Shown: positions 34,976 to 44,164, counted from the stretch's first letter. The stretch is DNA of 64,000 bases from Hymenobacter sp. BT559 (GCF_016427535.1 NZ_JAELXV010000001.1:1550001-1614000); one strand, 5' to 3'. Made by a program: numbers and translations. Notes: generated from the letters alone by a model not told the origin.

Positions 34976-35170
34976 AGGGTAGGCGCATTGTCTACCTCGG
35001 ATATACCCGGGCCTATCTTAATTATCCCTTTACCCTGGGAAAATTTTCAATTAATTTTTTCGCACTACCTAGTTGGGGTTGGCCGGGCCAGTCGCACTTG
35101 CTGGCAGGATAGCGATTTTTGACTGACTAGGTATTTGCAAATGAGGTATATATGCCGAAGGCGCAGGTGG

Positions 35171-35752
35171 CTACTTCCCAAACAAGGAGCTGCCAAACGC
35201 GGAAGAACCTTTAAATAATTCTTCCAGCTTGTTGAGAGCTTTATAAAGCAGCTTGTAGGTGGAAGCCACCGTAATATCCATGATGTCGGCGATTTCGGGG
35301 TAGCTGAACCCCTCGTAAAAGCGGAGGAAGACGATTTCCTGCTGCCGCGCCGGCAGCGTGCCAATCACAGCCCTCATCTTGTGCTGTAACGCCCGCTCTT
35401 CTTCGTCTTCGATGACGGCTTGGTCAAACGAGACTTCGAACGGAAAGTCTTCGGCACCTTCATCTACGCTGGTGAAGCGCGACCGCACATGCAGCTTGCG
35501 AAAGATGATGCTGCGCAGGGCCTTGAATAAATAGTTCTTTACCGATAATGGATTGCCTAGGGTCTGCCTAGTAGTCCATAATTTAATAAATAAGTCCTGT
35601 ACGGCATCCGCAATCAACGCCACGTCTCGGGTAAATTTATGGCCGTAGTTGTTCAGCAGCTTGAAGTAGTAGTTGTAGAGCGCGGTGTAGGCCTGCCAAT
35701 CATCTTGCTTAAATAAATTCCATAGCCGTAGCTCTTCGTCGGGAGGTAGCAT
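35171..35752 (-). CDS. RNA polymerase ECF sigma-70 factor of the SusCD locus
   Basis: 193 residues. Region 2 is at about 25-95 (YALYNYYFKLL-type helix, VALIADAVQDLFIKLW). Region 4 is at about 125-180 (LPARQQEIVFLRFYEGFSYPEIADIMDITVASTYKLLYKAL) with a helix-turn-helix. The short C-terminal tail is Ser/Phe-rich. It is controlled by the FecR protein encoded downstream and would activate the SusCD operon. No separate promoter motif was convincing upstream. Confidence 0.94.
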   Translation of the reverse strand: MLPPDEELRLWNLFKQDDWQAYTALYNYYFKLLNNYGHKFTRDVALIADAVQDLFIKLWTTRQTLGNPLSVKNYLFKALRSIIFRKLHVRSRFTSVDEGAEDFPFEVSFDQAVIEDEEERALQHKMRAVIGTLPARQQEIVFLRFYEGFSYPEIADIMDITVASTYKLLYKALNKLEELFKGSSAFGSSLFGK

Positions 35753-36326
35753 AGTGGCTAGGACAGTTACTAATCAGAAGTTTATATTGTAAGAAAGCGG
35801 GGCCAGTGGACGACGATAAGCTTCGGGCAGCCGCCACTTGATGCGGCGTGCAAGTAGCCTAGTCGAGAGAGATAGCAACGAAGCCGCCACCTGGCCAAAC
35901 GGATAGCCACTGGTAATACTAGGGAACGCGGCTCAAGAATGCTGCGTCAGGTTTGCTAAATCAAAAGAATTGCCCAGCTGGCTAGGGCAGTAAAAAGCCA
36001 ACTGGCGGGCCGCTGACTGGCCAAGAAGGCTGCGCCAGTGGGAGGGAGGCGGCGCAAGTAAATAGGCTTGCCTCAGGTAGTGGCTCTCAAAGCTGCTGCG
36101 AGGCTGCCCGCACCACCTCGCTGTCCGGACTGCCGCAAACATAGAAGGCTCTAGGGTGATATCCAAACCGCTTAAATAAAGAAGGCGAGCGGCTAGCACC
36201 TGTGCAGCATGCGGCTAGCAAGCGCGGTAGCTAGGCTGCCGCGAACTACCTAGGACGCACTCCTGTCTGGCTTACGCGGCGGCGCCTGCCCCGCGCTAAC
36301 TTGCCGTTTCTTCTCTACTTGCTATT
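35753..36326. other. Intergenic region between divergent sigma and subtilase genes
   Basis: 574 bp. An 88-codon minus-strand frame (35933-36199) has no recognisable features and no start context, so it is not called. A TAACTTGC element at about 36294-36301 resembles a weak -7 box for the subtilase. Nothing else is supported. Confidence 0.5.
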
Positions 36327-38006
36327 ATGAAGTATTTTTTAGGGCTGGCCACTGCGCTTTTGCTGGGCTTATCGGGTTCGGCTGCTCAGGCGCAGGGCAC
36401 AGTGCGCCGCCACCTTATTTATTTTCAGGATAAAACTGGCACGCCATACTCGGTAAGCCAGCCGCAGGCCTTCTTATCGGCGCGGGCGCTGGCCCGGCGC
36501 AGTCGCCAGGGCATTGCGGTGCGCCCGCGCGACCTGCCCGTGAACCCCGCTTATGTGGCCCAGGTACGGGCCGTGAGTGGTAGCCCGCAGGTGCGCTACA
36601 CCTCGCGCTGGCTCAATGCGGCAGTGGTAGCCTGCGATTCGGCCACCCTAGGGCGCATTTACGAGCTACCCAGCGTGAAAGGCGGCCAAACCCTGAGCCG
36701 ATTGCCCGAGCCCCCGCGAGCGGCCCCTGCACCGGCTCCAGCCCCCGCCGCCCGCACCTCGGCCGAGGACCGCGCCACTTACGGCAAGGCCTATGCCCAA
36801 AACGAGCTCATTGGGGCGGTGGCTATGCACAAGGCAGGCTACCAGGGCGAGGGCATGCAAATAGCTGTGTTCGACGCTGGCTTTCCGGGGGCCGACCAGC
36901 TGGGGGCCTTGCAGCTATTGCAGCAGCAGGGCCGGGTGGCTGGCACCCGCAACTTCGTGGACGGCGGCACTAGCGTGTACCAGCGCAACAGCCACGGCAC
37001 CAACTGCCTGGGGCTGATTGGCGGCGAACTGCCGGGCACCTACGTGGGCACGGCCCCGCACGCCACCTTTCACCTGTGCATTACCGAAGACGTGGCCAGC
37101 GAGTACCCGGTAGAAGAAGCCAACTGGCTGGCCGCCGCCGAGTACGCCGACTCGGTCGGCGTTGATGTCATCAGCTCGTCCCTAGGTTATAATACCTTCG
37201 ATAGGCCGGCCGTGTCGTACACCTACGCCGACCTCAACGGGCGCACGGCCATTAGCAGCCTAGCAGCCCTAGGGGCCGCACGGGCGGGCATGGTGGTCGT
37301 GAATTCGGCTGGCAACGACGGTAATAACTCGTGGCGCTACATCGCGGTGCCAGCCGATGCCGACAGCATCATCACCGTAGGGGCGGTAGATTCGCTACGC
37401 CAGCACGCGAGCTTCAGTTCCTATGGCCCCACCGCCGACGGGCGCATCAAGCCCACACTCTCGGCCATGGGCGTGGCCTCGGCGGTGCTCTCAGCCACGG
37501 GTACTATTTCGCGGGGCAATGGCACTTCCTACGCCTGCCCCGAGCTGGCCGGCATGGTAGCGGGCTTCTGGCAGGCCAACCCCACGCTCACCGCCCAGCA
37601 GGTAATCTCGGCGCTCTGCCGGTCGGCCTCGCAGGCCCAGGCGCCCGACAATACCCTCGGCTACGGCATCCCCAACTTCGTGGCCGCCTACAACTTGCTG
37701 CACCCCGGCGCCCCGCTAGCGGCCACGCCGGCCGCGGCCGGAGGCACCCGCCTAGGTATCTACCCCAACCCAACCCGAACCGGCGAGCTCACCCTGGTGC
37801 TACCAGCCAGCTTGCAGCGCCAGGCCCTGCGGGTGCGCGTGCTCGATGCCAAAGGGGCCACGGTGCTCGAGCGCAGTCTGCCGGCCCAGGTCACGGCCGA
37901 GGTACTGCTGCACCCCGCCCGCCAGCTGGCGCCCGGCACCTATCAGTGCGTGGTACAGCCGCTAGCTGGTGGCAGCGCCCAAACGGTGCGCTTTACCCAG
38001 CAGTAG
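36327..38006 (+). CDS. Secreted subtilisin-like serine peptidase (S8) with type IX sorting domain
   Basis: 559 residues. Signal peptide at 1-22 (LLLGLSGSAAQAQ). A propeptide-like region with an Ala/Pro stretch (about 128-143) precedes the catalytic domain. The triad is Asp-183 (IAVFDAGF), His-223 (NSHGTNCLG) and Ser at about 400 (GNGTSYACPELAG). The oxyanion Asn is in VVNSAGNDGNN. The last 85 residues form a type A C-terminal sorting domain (LGIYPNPTRTGELTLVLPAS ... RFTQQ), as used by the type IX secretion system of Bacteroidota to export and anchor proteins. Probably an extracellular protease. Similar to family proteases of gliding Bacteroidota. Confidence 0.93.
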   Translation: MKYFLGLATALLLGLSGSAAQAQGTVRRHLIYFQDKTGTPYSVSQPQAFLSARALARRSRQGIAVRPRDLPVNPAYVAQVRAVSGSPQVRYTSRWLNAAVVACDSATLGRIYELPSVKGGQTLSRLPEPPRAAPAPAPAPAARTSAEDRATYGKAYAQNELIGAVAMHKAGYQGEGMQIAVFDAGFPGADQLGALQLLQQQGRVAGTRNFVDGGTSVYQRNSHGTNCLGLIGGELPGTYVGTAPHATFHLCITEDVASEYPVEEANWLAAAEYADSVGVDVISSSLGYNTFDRPAVSYTYADLNGRTAISSLAALGAARAGMVVVNSAGNDGNNSWRYIAVPADADSIITVGAVDSLRQHASFSSYGPTADGRIKPTLSAMGVASAVLSATGTISRGNGTSYACPELAGMVAGFWQANPTLTAQQVISALCRSASQAQAPDNTLGYGIPNFVAAYNLLHPGAPLAATPAAAGGTRLGIYPNPTRTGELTLVLPASLQRQALRVRVLDAKGATVLERSLPAQVTAEVLLHPARQLAPGTYQCVVQPLAGGSAQTVRFTQQ

Positions 38007-38105
38007 TAGCAGTGCTTGCGCAGCGTCCTTCTAAGTTGGGCACGCAGCACCAACTCCGTTAGTAAAATAAATGCTAATAAAAATTGCTTTTTGTAGCTAA
38101 TATTA

Positions 38106-38136
38106 TTGGCTATTTATAATGAATTTCGTACCTTTA
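38106..38136 (+). promoter_or_regulatory. Promoter of the zinc-ribbon gene
   Basis: TTG (38106-38108), a 20-bp spacer, and TACCTTTA (38129-38136; one mismatch to TAnnTTTG) in a strongly AT-rich 100-bp stretch, 25 bp before the ATG at 38162. Confidence 0.5.
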
Positions 38137-38161
38137 TAGGGTAATAAAACACGCTTCTCTC

Positions 38162-38485
38162 ATGGTTCAGATGATGACCACCAAGCGCATTGGGCGCCGC
38201 CAGTTTCACTTCACGGTGGAGGGCAAAAACTTTCACGAAGTAGTAGCTGAGTACGAGCGCCTAAGCTTTCCCGACGTAGGGGCCTGCGGCCTTTGCGGCT
38301 CCGATAACCTCGACCTAAGCAGCCGCGTGGCGCAAGGCAAGTTCAAGTACACCTCCATTAAGTGCCGCGACTGCAAGGGCGACCTCACCTTCGGCAAAAT
38401 GCAGGAAGATGAAAATACCTACTTCTTGCGCCGCAAAGAAACCGGCGAGCTCGACTGGCGCGCCTTCGAAAAGAAAGCAGAATAG
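38162..38485 (+). CDS. Small zinc-ribbon-like protein of unknown function
   Basis: 107 residues. Two Cys pairs, ACGLCGSDNL at about 41 and KCRDCKGDL at about 70, are spaced like a treble-clef/zinc-ribbon. The surrounding text (FHFTVEGKNFHEVVAEYER ... FGKMQEDENTYFLRRK) shows no enzymatic motif. It is charged and lacks signal or membrane segments, so it is probably cytoplasmic. A second in-frame ATG 9 bp later is possible. Its own AT-rich promoter suggests strong expression. Confidence 0.7.
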   Translation: MVQMMTTKRIGRRQFHFTVEGKNFHEVVAEYERLSFPDVGACGLCGSDNLDLSSRVAQGKFKYTSIKCRDCKGDLTFGKMQEDENTYFLRRKETGELDWRAFEKKAE

Positions 38486-38570
38486 TCACTTAGAAGTGGC
38501 TACTCCTTAAAATTTGCCTTCTTCGCATCCAGAAGCCGGCTGCTGGCAAGGTGCCCGGCGGCCGGCTTCG

Positions 38571-38578
38571 TACTTTTG
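38571..38578 (+). promoter_or_regulatory. Candidate -7 element for rpe
   Basis: TACTTTTG matches TAnnTTTG, 56 bp upstream of the GTG start. The -33 position has no clear TTG. Confidence 0.4.
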
Positions 38579-38634
38579 CTCGCTGTGGACTTGTGCGAGC
38601 GATTACCTTCTGACACTCTTCTTTCTCTACCTCC

Positions 38635-39345
38635 GTGAATATCAAACCTGGCAGCCGCCGCCACGAACCCTTGCTAGCCCCCTCGCTGCTCGCCAGTGAC
38701 CTAGCCAACCTGCAAGCCACCGCCGAAACCCTAGCTGGGGCCGAGGCCGACTGGCTGCACTTCGACGTGATGGACGGCCGCTTCGTGCCTAATATCTCCT
38801 TTGGCCTGCCCGTGCTCGAAGCTCTGCGCCCCCACGCCCGCCAGCCCATCGACGTGCACCTGATGATAGAGCAGCCGGAAAATTACCTTGCCGCTTTCCG
38901 CGACGCGGGTGCTACTAACATAACGGTGCACTATGAGACTTGCCCACACTTGCACCGGGTGGTAGAGCAAATTAAGAGCCTAGGCTGCACGGCCGGCGTG
39001 GCTCTTAACCCAGCTACCCCCGTGAGTTTGCTTGAAGATATTGCCGCCGACCTCGACGTAGTGCTCATTATGTCGGTAAACCCCGGCTTTGGCGGGCAAA
39101 CGTTTATCCCGAACACCCTGCGCAAGGTGGCGGCCCTCAAGGAGCTGCTGCTCGACCAGGGTTCGGGCGCGCTCATCGAGGTCGATGGCGGTGTGAACGA
39201 AACCAATGCTGGCCCGCTCGTGGAGGCCGGGGCCGACGTGCTGGTGGCCGGTAGCTTCGTATTTAAGTCGCCTGGTGGGGCGGTGCCCACCCTGGCCCGC
39301 CTGCGCAAGAAGCTGCGTCAGGTGGTAGAGTCGAGCGCCAAGTAA
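38635..39345 (+). CDS. rpe: Ribulose-phosphate 3-epimerase
   Basis: 236 residues starting at GTG 38635. It interconverts ribulose 5-phosphate and xylulose 5-phosphate in the pentose phosphate pathway. Metal and catalytic motifs are present: LAPSLLASDL at the N-terminus, LHFDVMDGRFVPN with His and Asp, VHLMIEQPE, MSVNPGFGGQTF, and the second catalytic Asp in IEVDGGVNETN. It ends in a strong hairpin terminator, so it is monocistronic. Confidence 0.95.
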   Translation: MNIKPGSRRHEPLLAPSLLASDLANLQATAETLAGAEADWLHFDVMDGRFVPNISFGLPVLEALRPHARQPIDVHLMIEQPENYLAAFRDAGATNITVHYETCPHLHRVVEQIKSLGCTAGVALNPATPVSLLEDIAADLDVVLIMSVNPGFGGQTFIPNTLRKVAALKELLLDQGSGALIEVDGGVNETNAGPLVEAGADVLVAGSFVFKSPGGAVPTLARLRKKLRQVVESSAK

Positions 39346-39349
39346 AAGA

Positions 39350-39384
39350 GACTGGCGGCCCCAGCCGTAGCAGGGCCGCCAGTC
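39350..39384 (+). terminator. Rho-independent terminator after rpe
   Basis: GACTGGCGGCCC (39350-39361) and GGGCCGCCAGTC (39373-39384) form a perfect 12-bp stem with an 11-nt loop, followed by a short T-rich run. Confidence 0.8.
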
Positions 39385-39387
39385 AAG

Positions 39388-41934
39388 TTGCTTTCTATAA
39401 TTAGTGAGTTGTTGAGGTTGAAGCAGCGCGTACTACTTATTTGGGTATTAGGAAGCCTGGCCGGGGTACCTAGGGCCAGCCACGGCCAGCAGGCCCCGGG
39501 GGCACCTGCCGGGCCCCGCGCTGCGCTGCTCACCTTCACCGGCACCGTGCGCGATACCCAAGGCCAGCCCCTGGAGCTGGTTGCGGTGAGTATAGAAGGC
39601 CAGCCCGGCGGCGCTATCACGACGGCCACGGGCAGCTTTACGCTACGACTGACCAAACCCGTGGGGGAGGAGCCCCTGGTGCTGGTGGCCCGCCGCCTAG
39701 GATACCAACCCACGCGCCTGCCGCTGCAGCTGCCCGCCGATGCCAGCCGGCCCTTGCGCCTAGTGCTGCAGCCCGATGCCAAAACCCTGACCGACGTGAC
39801 GGTGCGTGCCCGCGCCGCCGACGCCGATAGCCGCGAGCAGGTCAGCCTCGTGCAACTCGACCCCACCACGGCCAAGGTGTTGCCTTCGCCCTTCGGCGAC
39901 TTCAACGCCATTCTCAAAACGCTGCCCGGCGTAGTCAGCAACAACGAGCTGACCAGCACTTACAACGTGCGCGGCGGCAACTACGACGAGAACCTACTTT
40001 ATGTCAACGGCTTTGAGGTATACCGGCCGTTTCTCGTCACGCAGGCGCAGCAGGAGGGCCTCAGCTTCATCAACCCCGACCTGGTGCAAAAGGTCGATTT
40101 CAGCACTGGCGGCTGGCAGCCCAAGTACGGCGACAAGCTTTCGTCGGTGCTCGATATTCAGTATAAGGAGCCGGCCAAATTCGCGGCTTCGGCCACGGCC
40201 AGCCTGGTGGGTGGCGCGGCCCACGCCGAGGCGCGCTCGGCCAACGGCCGCGTGAGCTACTTAGGGGGCGTGCGCTACAAGAATGCGCAGTACGTGCTCA
40301 ACTCGCTGCGCCAAAACCAGGGCCAGTACAATCCCACGTTCTACGACGCGCAGGGCTACGTGAACATCGGCCTGGGCCGCAAGGATGGCGACTTGCAAAA
40401 AACCAGCCTAGGCGTGATGGGCGTGCTGGCGCACAACGACTACCGCTTTGTGCCTAATACCGGGCAGGTCACGTTTTCGACGGGCGCCGCGCAGTTTACC
40501 CGCGTCAACATCTACTACGATGGCCGCGAGCGCATGCAGTACGACACCTACCAGGGTGGGCTGAATTTGCGGCATAATTTCCACCCCGGCTTGCAACTTG
40601 AACTGCTGGGTTCGGCGCTGCTCACGCGCGAGTTTGAGTTTCGCGACGTGGAAGCGTCCTACCGCTTTTCGGAAGTCAATAACGACCCCACCAGCCCCGA
40701 CTACAACCAGCCGGTGCGCACCCGCGATATCGGTTCGTCGTTTAATCACTCACGCAACGACCTCACGGCCCGTATCTTCACGGCTGAGCTGCGCGGCCGC
40801 TGGAACCCCGGCGGCGACCCCCTAGGTGCCCACACCATTCGCTGGGGCGTGAAAACGGGTCGCGAAATCATTCACGACCAGCTCGACGAGTACAGCTTCG
40901 CCGACTCGGCGGACTACGTGCCCGATGCCCGCCGCACCCGCCTAGTCGCCGACCTCACCTTGGAGAGCCAGCGTACCCAAGGCTACGTGCAGCACACCTG
41001 GCAAATCGACTCGCTAAAAACGCTTACTTACGGTCTGCGTGGGCACTATTGGTCGGTCAATCAGCAGTTTGTACTTAGCCCTAGGGTGCAGTTTGCGGCC
41101 CGTAGCCGCCGCCACCCCGAGCGTAGCTGGAAGCTGGCGGCCGGCCTCTACGCCCAGCCGCCCTTCTATCGCGAGCTGCGCAACTACCAGGGCGTACTCA
41201 ACCCTGAGCTGCGGGCCCAGCGCTCGCTGCACCTAGTAGTAGGCCGCCAGACCGAGCTGCACCTGATGAACCGGCCGTTTCGCCTCAGCACTGAGGCGTA
41301 CTACAAGCACCTCACCGACGTCATTCCTTACGAGGTTGATAATGTGCGGCTGCGCTACTACGCCAACAACAACTTAACCGCCTACGCGGCCGGCTTCGAA
41401 ACCCGCCTCAGCGGCGAGTTTGTGAAGGGCGTCGAATCGTGGTTGAGCCTAGGGCTGCTCACTACCCGCGAAAAAGGCGACACCGTGGCCACCGTGGTAG
41501 ATGGTAAGCGCACCGGCTACCAGACCCTAGGGTACATCCGCCGTCCCCAAGACCAGCGCCTGACGGCCAGCATCTTCTTCCAAGACCACCTGCCCGACAA
41601 TCCCTCGGTGCGCGGCTACGTCAATCTGGTGTTTGGTACCGGTCTGCCCTTCAGCCCGCCCGGCCTGCCGCAGTACCGCGGCGACCAGGCTATCACCCGG
41701 GCCTACCAGCGCGTCGATATCGGCTTTTCCAAGGTCGTAAGTCTGCGCAACACGCCCAAGCCGCACGTATACTCGCTCGAAAGCCTGTGGTTGGGCCTGG
41801 AGATTCTCAATATCTTAGGGGCCAACAACGTGGCCGGCTACAGCTACTTGCAAGACGTGAACGGCACGACCTACGCCGTGCCCAGCTACCTCTCGCAGCG
41901 CGTGCTCAATATTCGGGCGATAGCGCGGTTTTAG
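39388..41934 (+). CDS. TonB-dependent receptor with carboxypeptidase-regulatory-like domain
   Basis: Up to 848 residues. No ATG precedes the signal peptide. TTG at 39388 or, more likely, TTG at 39418 (MKQRVLLIWVLGSLAG) starts it. Domain order: regulatory-like beta sandwich (about 48-130, LTFTGTVRDTQGQPLELVAVSI), plug (about 150-250, AILKTLPGVVSNNELTSTYNVRGGNYDENL, with the VNGFEVY loop), and a barrel ending VLNIRAIARF. The plug/barrel text belongs to the non-SusC class of Bacteroidota receptors. No SusD partner is adjacent. Ligand unknown. It depends on TonB/ExbBD energy. Confidence 0.88.
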   Translation: MLSIISELLRLKQRVLLIWVLGSLAGVPRASHGQQAPGAPAGPRAALLTFTGTVRDTQGQPLELVAVSIEGQPGGAITTATGSFTLRLTKPVGEEPLVLVARRLGYQPTRLPLQLPADASRPLRLVLQPDAKTLTDVTVRARAADADSREQVSLVQLDPTTAKVLPSPFGDFNAILKTLPGVVSNNELTSTYNVRGGNYDENLLYVNGFEVYRPFLVTQAQQEGLSFINPDLVQKVDFSTGGWQPKYGDKLSSVLDIQYKEPAKFAASATASLVGGAAHAEARSANGRVSYLGGVRYKNAQYVLNSLRQNQGQYNPTFYDAQGYVNIGLGRKDGDLQKTSLGVMGVLAHNDYRFVPNTGQVTFSTGAAQFTRVNIYYDGRERMQYDTYQGGLNLRHNFHPGLQLELLGSALLTREFEFRDVEASYRFSEVNNDPTSPDYNQPVRTRDIGSSFNHSRNDLTARIFTAELRGRWNPGGDPLGAHTIRWGVKTGREIIHDQLDEYSFADSADYVPDARRTRLVADLTLESQRTQGYVQHTWQIDSLKTLTYGLRGHYWSVNQQFVLSPRVQFAARSRRHPERSWKLAAGLYAQPPFYRELRNYQGVLNPELRAQRSLHLVVGRQTELHLMNRPFRLSTEAYYKHLTDVIPYEVDNVRLRYYANNNLTAYAAGFETRLSGEFVKGVESWLSLGLLTTREKGDTVATVVDGKRTGYQTLGYIRRPQDQRLTASIFFQDHLPDNPSVRGYVNLVFGTGLPFSPPGLPQYRGDQAITRAYQRVDIGFSKVVSLRNTPKPHVYSLESLWLGLEILNILGANNVAGYSYLQDVNGTTYAVPSYLSQRVLNIRAIARF

Positions 41935-41980
41935 GGTGGAGTATTAAGTGACTTTTGTGTTCTCAAGATGTAAGAGTGCG

Positions 41981-42367
41981 ATGATGGAGAGCAATTGCTT
42001 AAAGAGTTGCTTGTTATTATTCGTATTAGTTGTGAGCGAATGTCAATCAGGAGATGGCTGTGCTGCTTATAAACATTATATTGAGGGCCTAGCTTGCTCT
42101 TTAGTAATACTCAAGCAAAATGATTTTGGAAGAGAGTATTGCGTTGAGGGATATAACCCAACTAATAAAAGAAAAGTAGTATTTGAAGATACGGGAGGGC
42201 TTTATATGACTATAAGAGAATCCGTAACCATTGGTGATACATTAGTAAAACTTAAATCCAAACCTTATTTTTTGCTGAAGAAGAAACAGTTCAATATCAA
42301 GTTTGAGATAAAATGCGATGGTGACATCTCACTCCTTTCTCCAGCAGATACAATACCTAAAAGCTAA
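41981..42367 (+). CDS. AT-rich orphan gene, small secreted protein
   Basis: 128 residues from the ATG at 41981 (an earlier ATG at 41948 would also work). The N-terminus SNCLKSCLLLFVLVVSECQSG is a hydrophobic signal-like segment ending near a Cys. The rest is small and lysine-rich (KLKSKPYFLLKKKQFNIKFEIK) with no known domain. Base composition is far more AT-rich than either neighbour, and codons such as AAA, ATA and TTA are common, pointing to recent acquisition. It has no CCTAGG site. Function unknown. Confidence 0.55.
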   Translation: MMESNCLKSCLLLFVLVVSECQSGDGCAAYKHYIEGLACSLVILKQNDFGREYCVEGYNPTNKRKVVFEDTGGLYMTIRESVTIGDTLVKLKSKPYFLLKKKQFNIKFEIKCDGDISLLSPADTIPKS

Positions 42368-42400
42368 ATCATACTAGTAGCAGCCTGTCTTGTTATACTT

Positions 42401-43063
42401 GTGAAACGCCTACTATTACTGCCCGGCTATCTCGAGGACGGTACCATCTTCGATACCCTACGGCTCTTGCTGCCGTCCGCCCAGATAGAAGTTATCGAAC
42501 TGGAGCCCGCGCTGGCACAGTGGCAACCTAGGGGTCCGGTGAGCGCCGTAACGCTGGCGCGCTACTTGACCGAGCGCTATGCCATTGGCCCCGCCGACGT
42601 GGTAGTAGGTCACTCGATGGGTGGCTGGATTGCAGCCCATATTAAAGCTGAAAGCGGTGCTACGGCTGTGCTGCTCAGCTCCTTTACCGACCAGCATAAG
42701 GTAGTGGCTGCCTCGCGCAATCCAGTACTGCTGCGGCTCTACGCCTACCTAGGGCTCGGGCGCAGCCGCTGGCTGCGCGAGCGCGCCAAGCGTGAGTATC
42801 TGTTCGACGAGTCGCGGGCGCTCTACGGGCAGTTGGCCGATGGCTTGGTCTGGATTCCGCGCCGCTATGTGCACCGGCAGCTACAGGTGCTGTTTGCCCC
42901 GGTGCCGCCATTGGCCATCCGGCCCGAACTGCGAGTGCACGCTCTGGCCGACAATGTGGTGCGCCCGCCCGACGAGCCGTTCTTAGAGATTCCGGGCGAC
43001 CACTTTGCTCATTATTATTACCCGCAGCTGGTAGTAGAGGCTATCCGGCCGCTGCTGGGTTGA
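42401..43063 (+). CDS. Alpha/beta-hydrolase family protein
   Basis: 220 residues from GTG 42401. The fold is recognisable from the N-terminal strand RLLLLPGYLEDGTIFD and the nucleophile elbow VVVGHSMGGWIAAH (Ser-69 region). A plausible acid is in ALADNVVRPPDEP, and the terminal His in PGDHFAHYYYP. The overall plan resembles carboxylesterase or proline iminopeptidase-type hydrolases. Substrate unknown. Its GTG start is next to a TTATACTTG stretch that may be its promoter. Confidence 0.8.
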   Translation: MKRLLLLPGYLEDGTIFDTLRLLLPSAQIEVIELEPALAQWQPRGPVSAVTLARYLTERYAIGPADVVVGHSMGGWIAAHIKAESGATAVLLSSFTDQHKVVAASRNPVLLRLYAYLGLGRSRWLRERAKREYLFDESRALYGQLADGLVWIPRRYVHRQLQVLFAPVPPLAIRPELRVHALADNVVRPPDEPFLEIPGDHFAHYYYPQLVVEAIRPLLG

Positions 43064-43094
43064 GTATGTAGCCTGGCTCGACACCCGTTGCTCA

Positions 43095-43553
43095 TTATAG
43101 AGGCTCTTGCTTGATGCGTGGGTCGAAGATGAAATCCGCGGTGCTGAGCAGCGTAATCTGCTCGAAGTCAGGGTGGCTGGTATTGATTAGGTAGTTAGCC
43201 TCGGATGTGATGATGGCCGAGGGTACCTTTAGCACCGCGCTCCGGCGCAACTGATACCACGCGCTCCCTATTTCCTGGCACTGCGGGTAGCTAGTTACGA
43301 GCTGCCAGTCGGTGGGCAGCAGGGCGGCAGATACTTCCTCCACAAGCACCTGGTCGGGAATATCAAGCCGCATTAGCTTAAAGGGGGCTTGCAAACCCTC
43401 GGCGCCCCGGTGCACCACGTTTTCGAGGCAAGCCAGCGAGGCCGTGGCCGCGGTATAAATAATGTATTGCCCCGCCGTGTTCCAGCGGTTGGCCACCCCC
43501 GAGGCCGTGAGGCGTTGGGCATACCTAGGGGCCGAAATGCGAAATACTTCCAC
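43095..43553 (-). CDS. RES-domain toxin (NAD+-degrading family)
   Basis: 152 residues from GTG 43553. The name-giving residues of the RES domain are visible: Arg in GVANRWNTAGQYIIYTA, Glu in ASLACLENVVH, Ser in LKVPSAIITSEANYLIN. RES toxins are known to phosphorolyse NAD+. It is translated 2 bp after the antitoxin stop, as is usual for RES/Xre pairs. It sits back-to-back with the histidine operon. Confidence 0.9.
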   Translation of the reverse strand: MEVFRISAPRYAQRLTASGVANRWNTAGQYIIYTAATASLACLENVVHRGAEGLQAPFKLMRLDIPDQVLVEEVSAALLPTDWQLVTSYPQCQEIGSAWYQLRRSAVLKVPSAIITSEANYLINTSHPDFEQITLLSTADFIFDPRIKQEPL

Positions 43554-43555
43554 CG

Positions 43556-44164
43556 CTACGCCAGGTCGCCGTAGGCAATGCGGGTGAGCTCATCGGCCAC
43601 CAGGTCGATGCCGCCGCCGGTGTAAAACAAGTCGATGGGCAGCTTGCCGGCCAGGCCATAGGCGGGTTTTTGAAGCCAGCGCGTAAAGGATTCGCTATCG
43701 CCGAATACCTCCTGGCCCAATTCAGCTACCTGCGCCAGCTTGAGCAGCTGCTCGCTCTTGGGGGCGTCGAGCAGCTTGTCCTCTTGTTGGTAGTGGCGAA
43801 AAGTCTTGGTCGTAATACCCAGTATGTCGGCCATTTGGGTGGCATCTAGGCCTAGGCTGCTGCTAATGGTCTGCGCCTTCACGGCAGGCAGCCCCTGCTG
43901 CGCCAGCAGCACGAGGCGCAAGGCATCGTGCGAGGCTTCCGGCGACCCAAACACTTCCAGGATAAGTGCCGAAACGGCTTCCTGTTTTCTGGTTTCAAAG
44001 GCGAAGGGAACAACTTGCATGGCGGTGGGACTATTAAGCAGCAGTAAAAGTAATGGAAATTTTTCCTTTAAACCTAGAAAATATTCTTTAGGTTTTCCAG
44101 CCTTTACACGAGTGCCTTGGCTATTATGGTACCCTAGGTAGGCGAGTAGCTCGTCACTATTCAT
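43556..44164 (-). CDS. Xre/MbcA/ParS-type antitoxin partner of the RES toxin
   Basis: 202 residues. The helical DNA-binding part is about 90-140 (SSSLGLDATQMADILGITTKTFRHYQQ). The C-terminal DUF2384-like toxin-binding part follows (FGDSESFTRWLQKPAYGLAGKLPIDLFYT). The N-terminal 45 residues, including YFLGLKEKFPLLLLLLNSP, look non-conserved, so translation could instead start at an internal Met such as MQVVPFAF. RES antitoxins repress their own promoter. The upstream 60 bp is AT-rich. Confidence 0.88.
   Translation of the reverse strand: MNSDELLAYLGYHNSQGTRVKAGKPKEYFLGLKEKFPLLLLLLNSPTAMQVVPFAFETRKQEAVSALILEVFGSPEASHDALRLVLLAQQGLPAVKAQTISSSLGLDATQMADILGITTKTFRHYQQEDKLLDAPKSEQLLKLAQVAELGQEVFGDSESFTRWLQKPAYGLAGKLPIDLFYTGGGIDLVADELTRIAYGDLA

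Noticed and set aside
35933..36199. 88-codon minus-strand frame in the sigma-subtilase gap
   Set aside because: No recognisable motif and no supporting start context.
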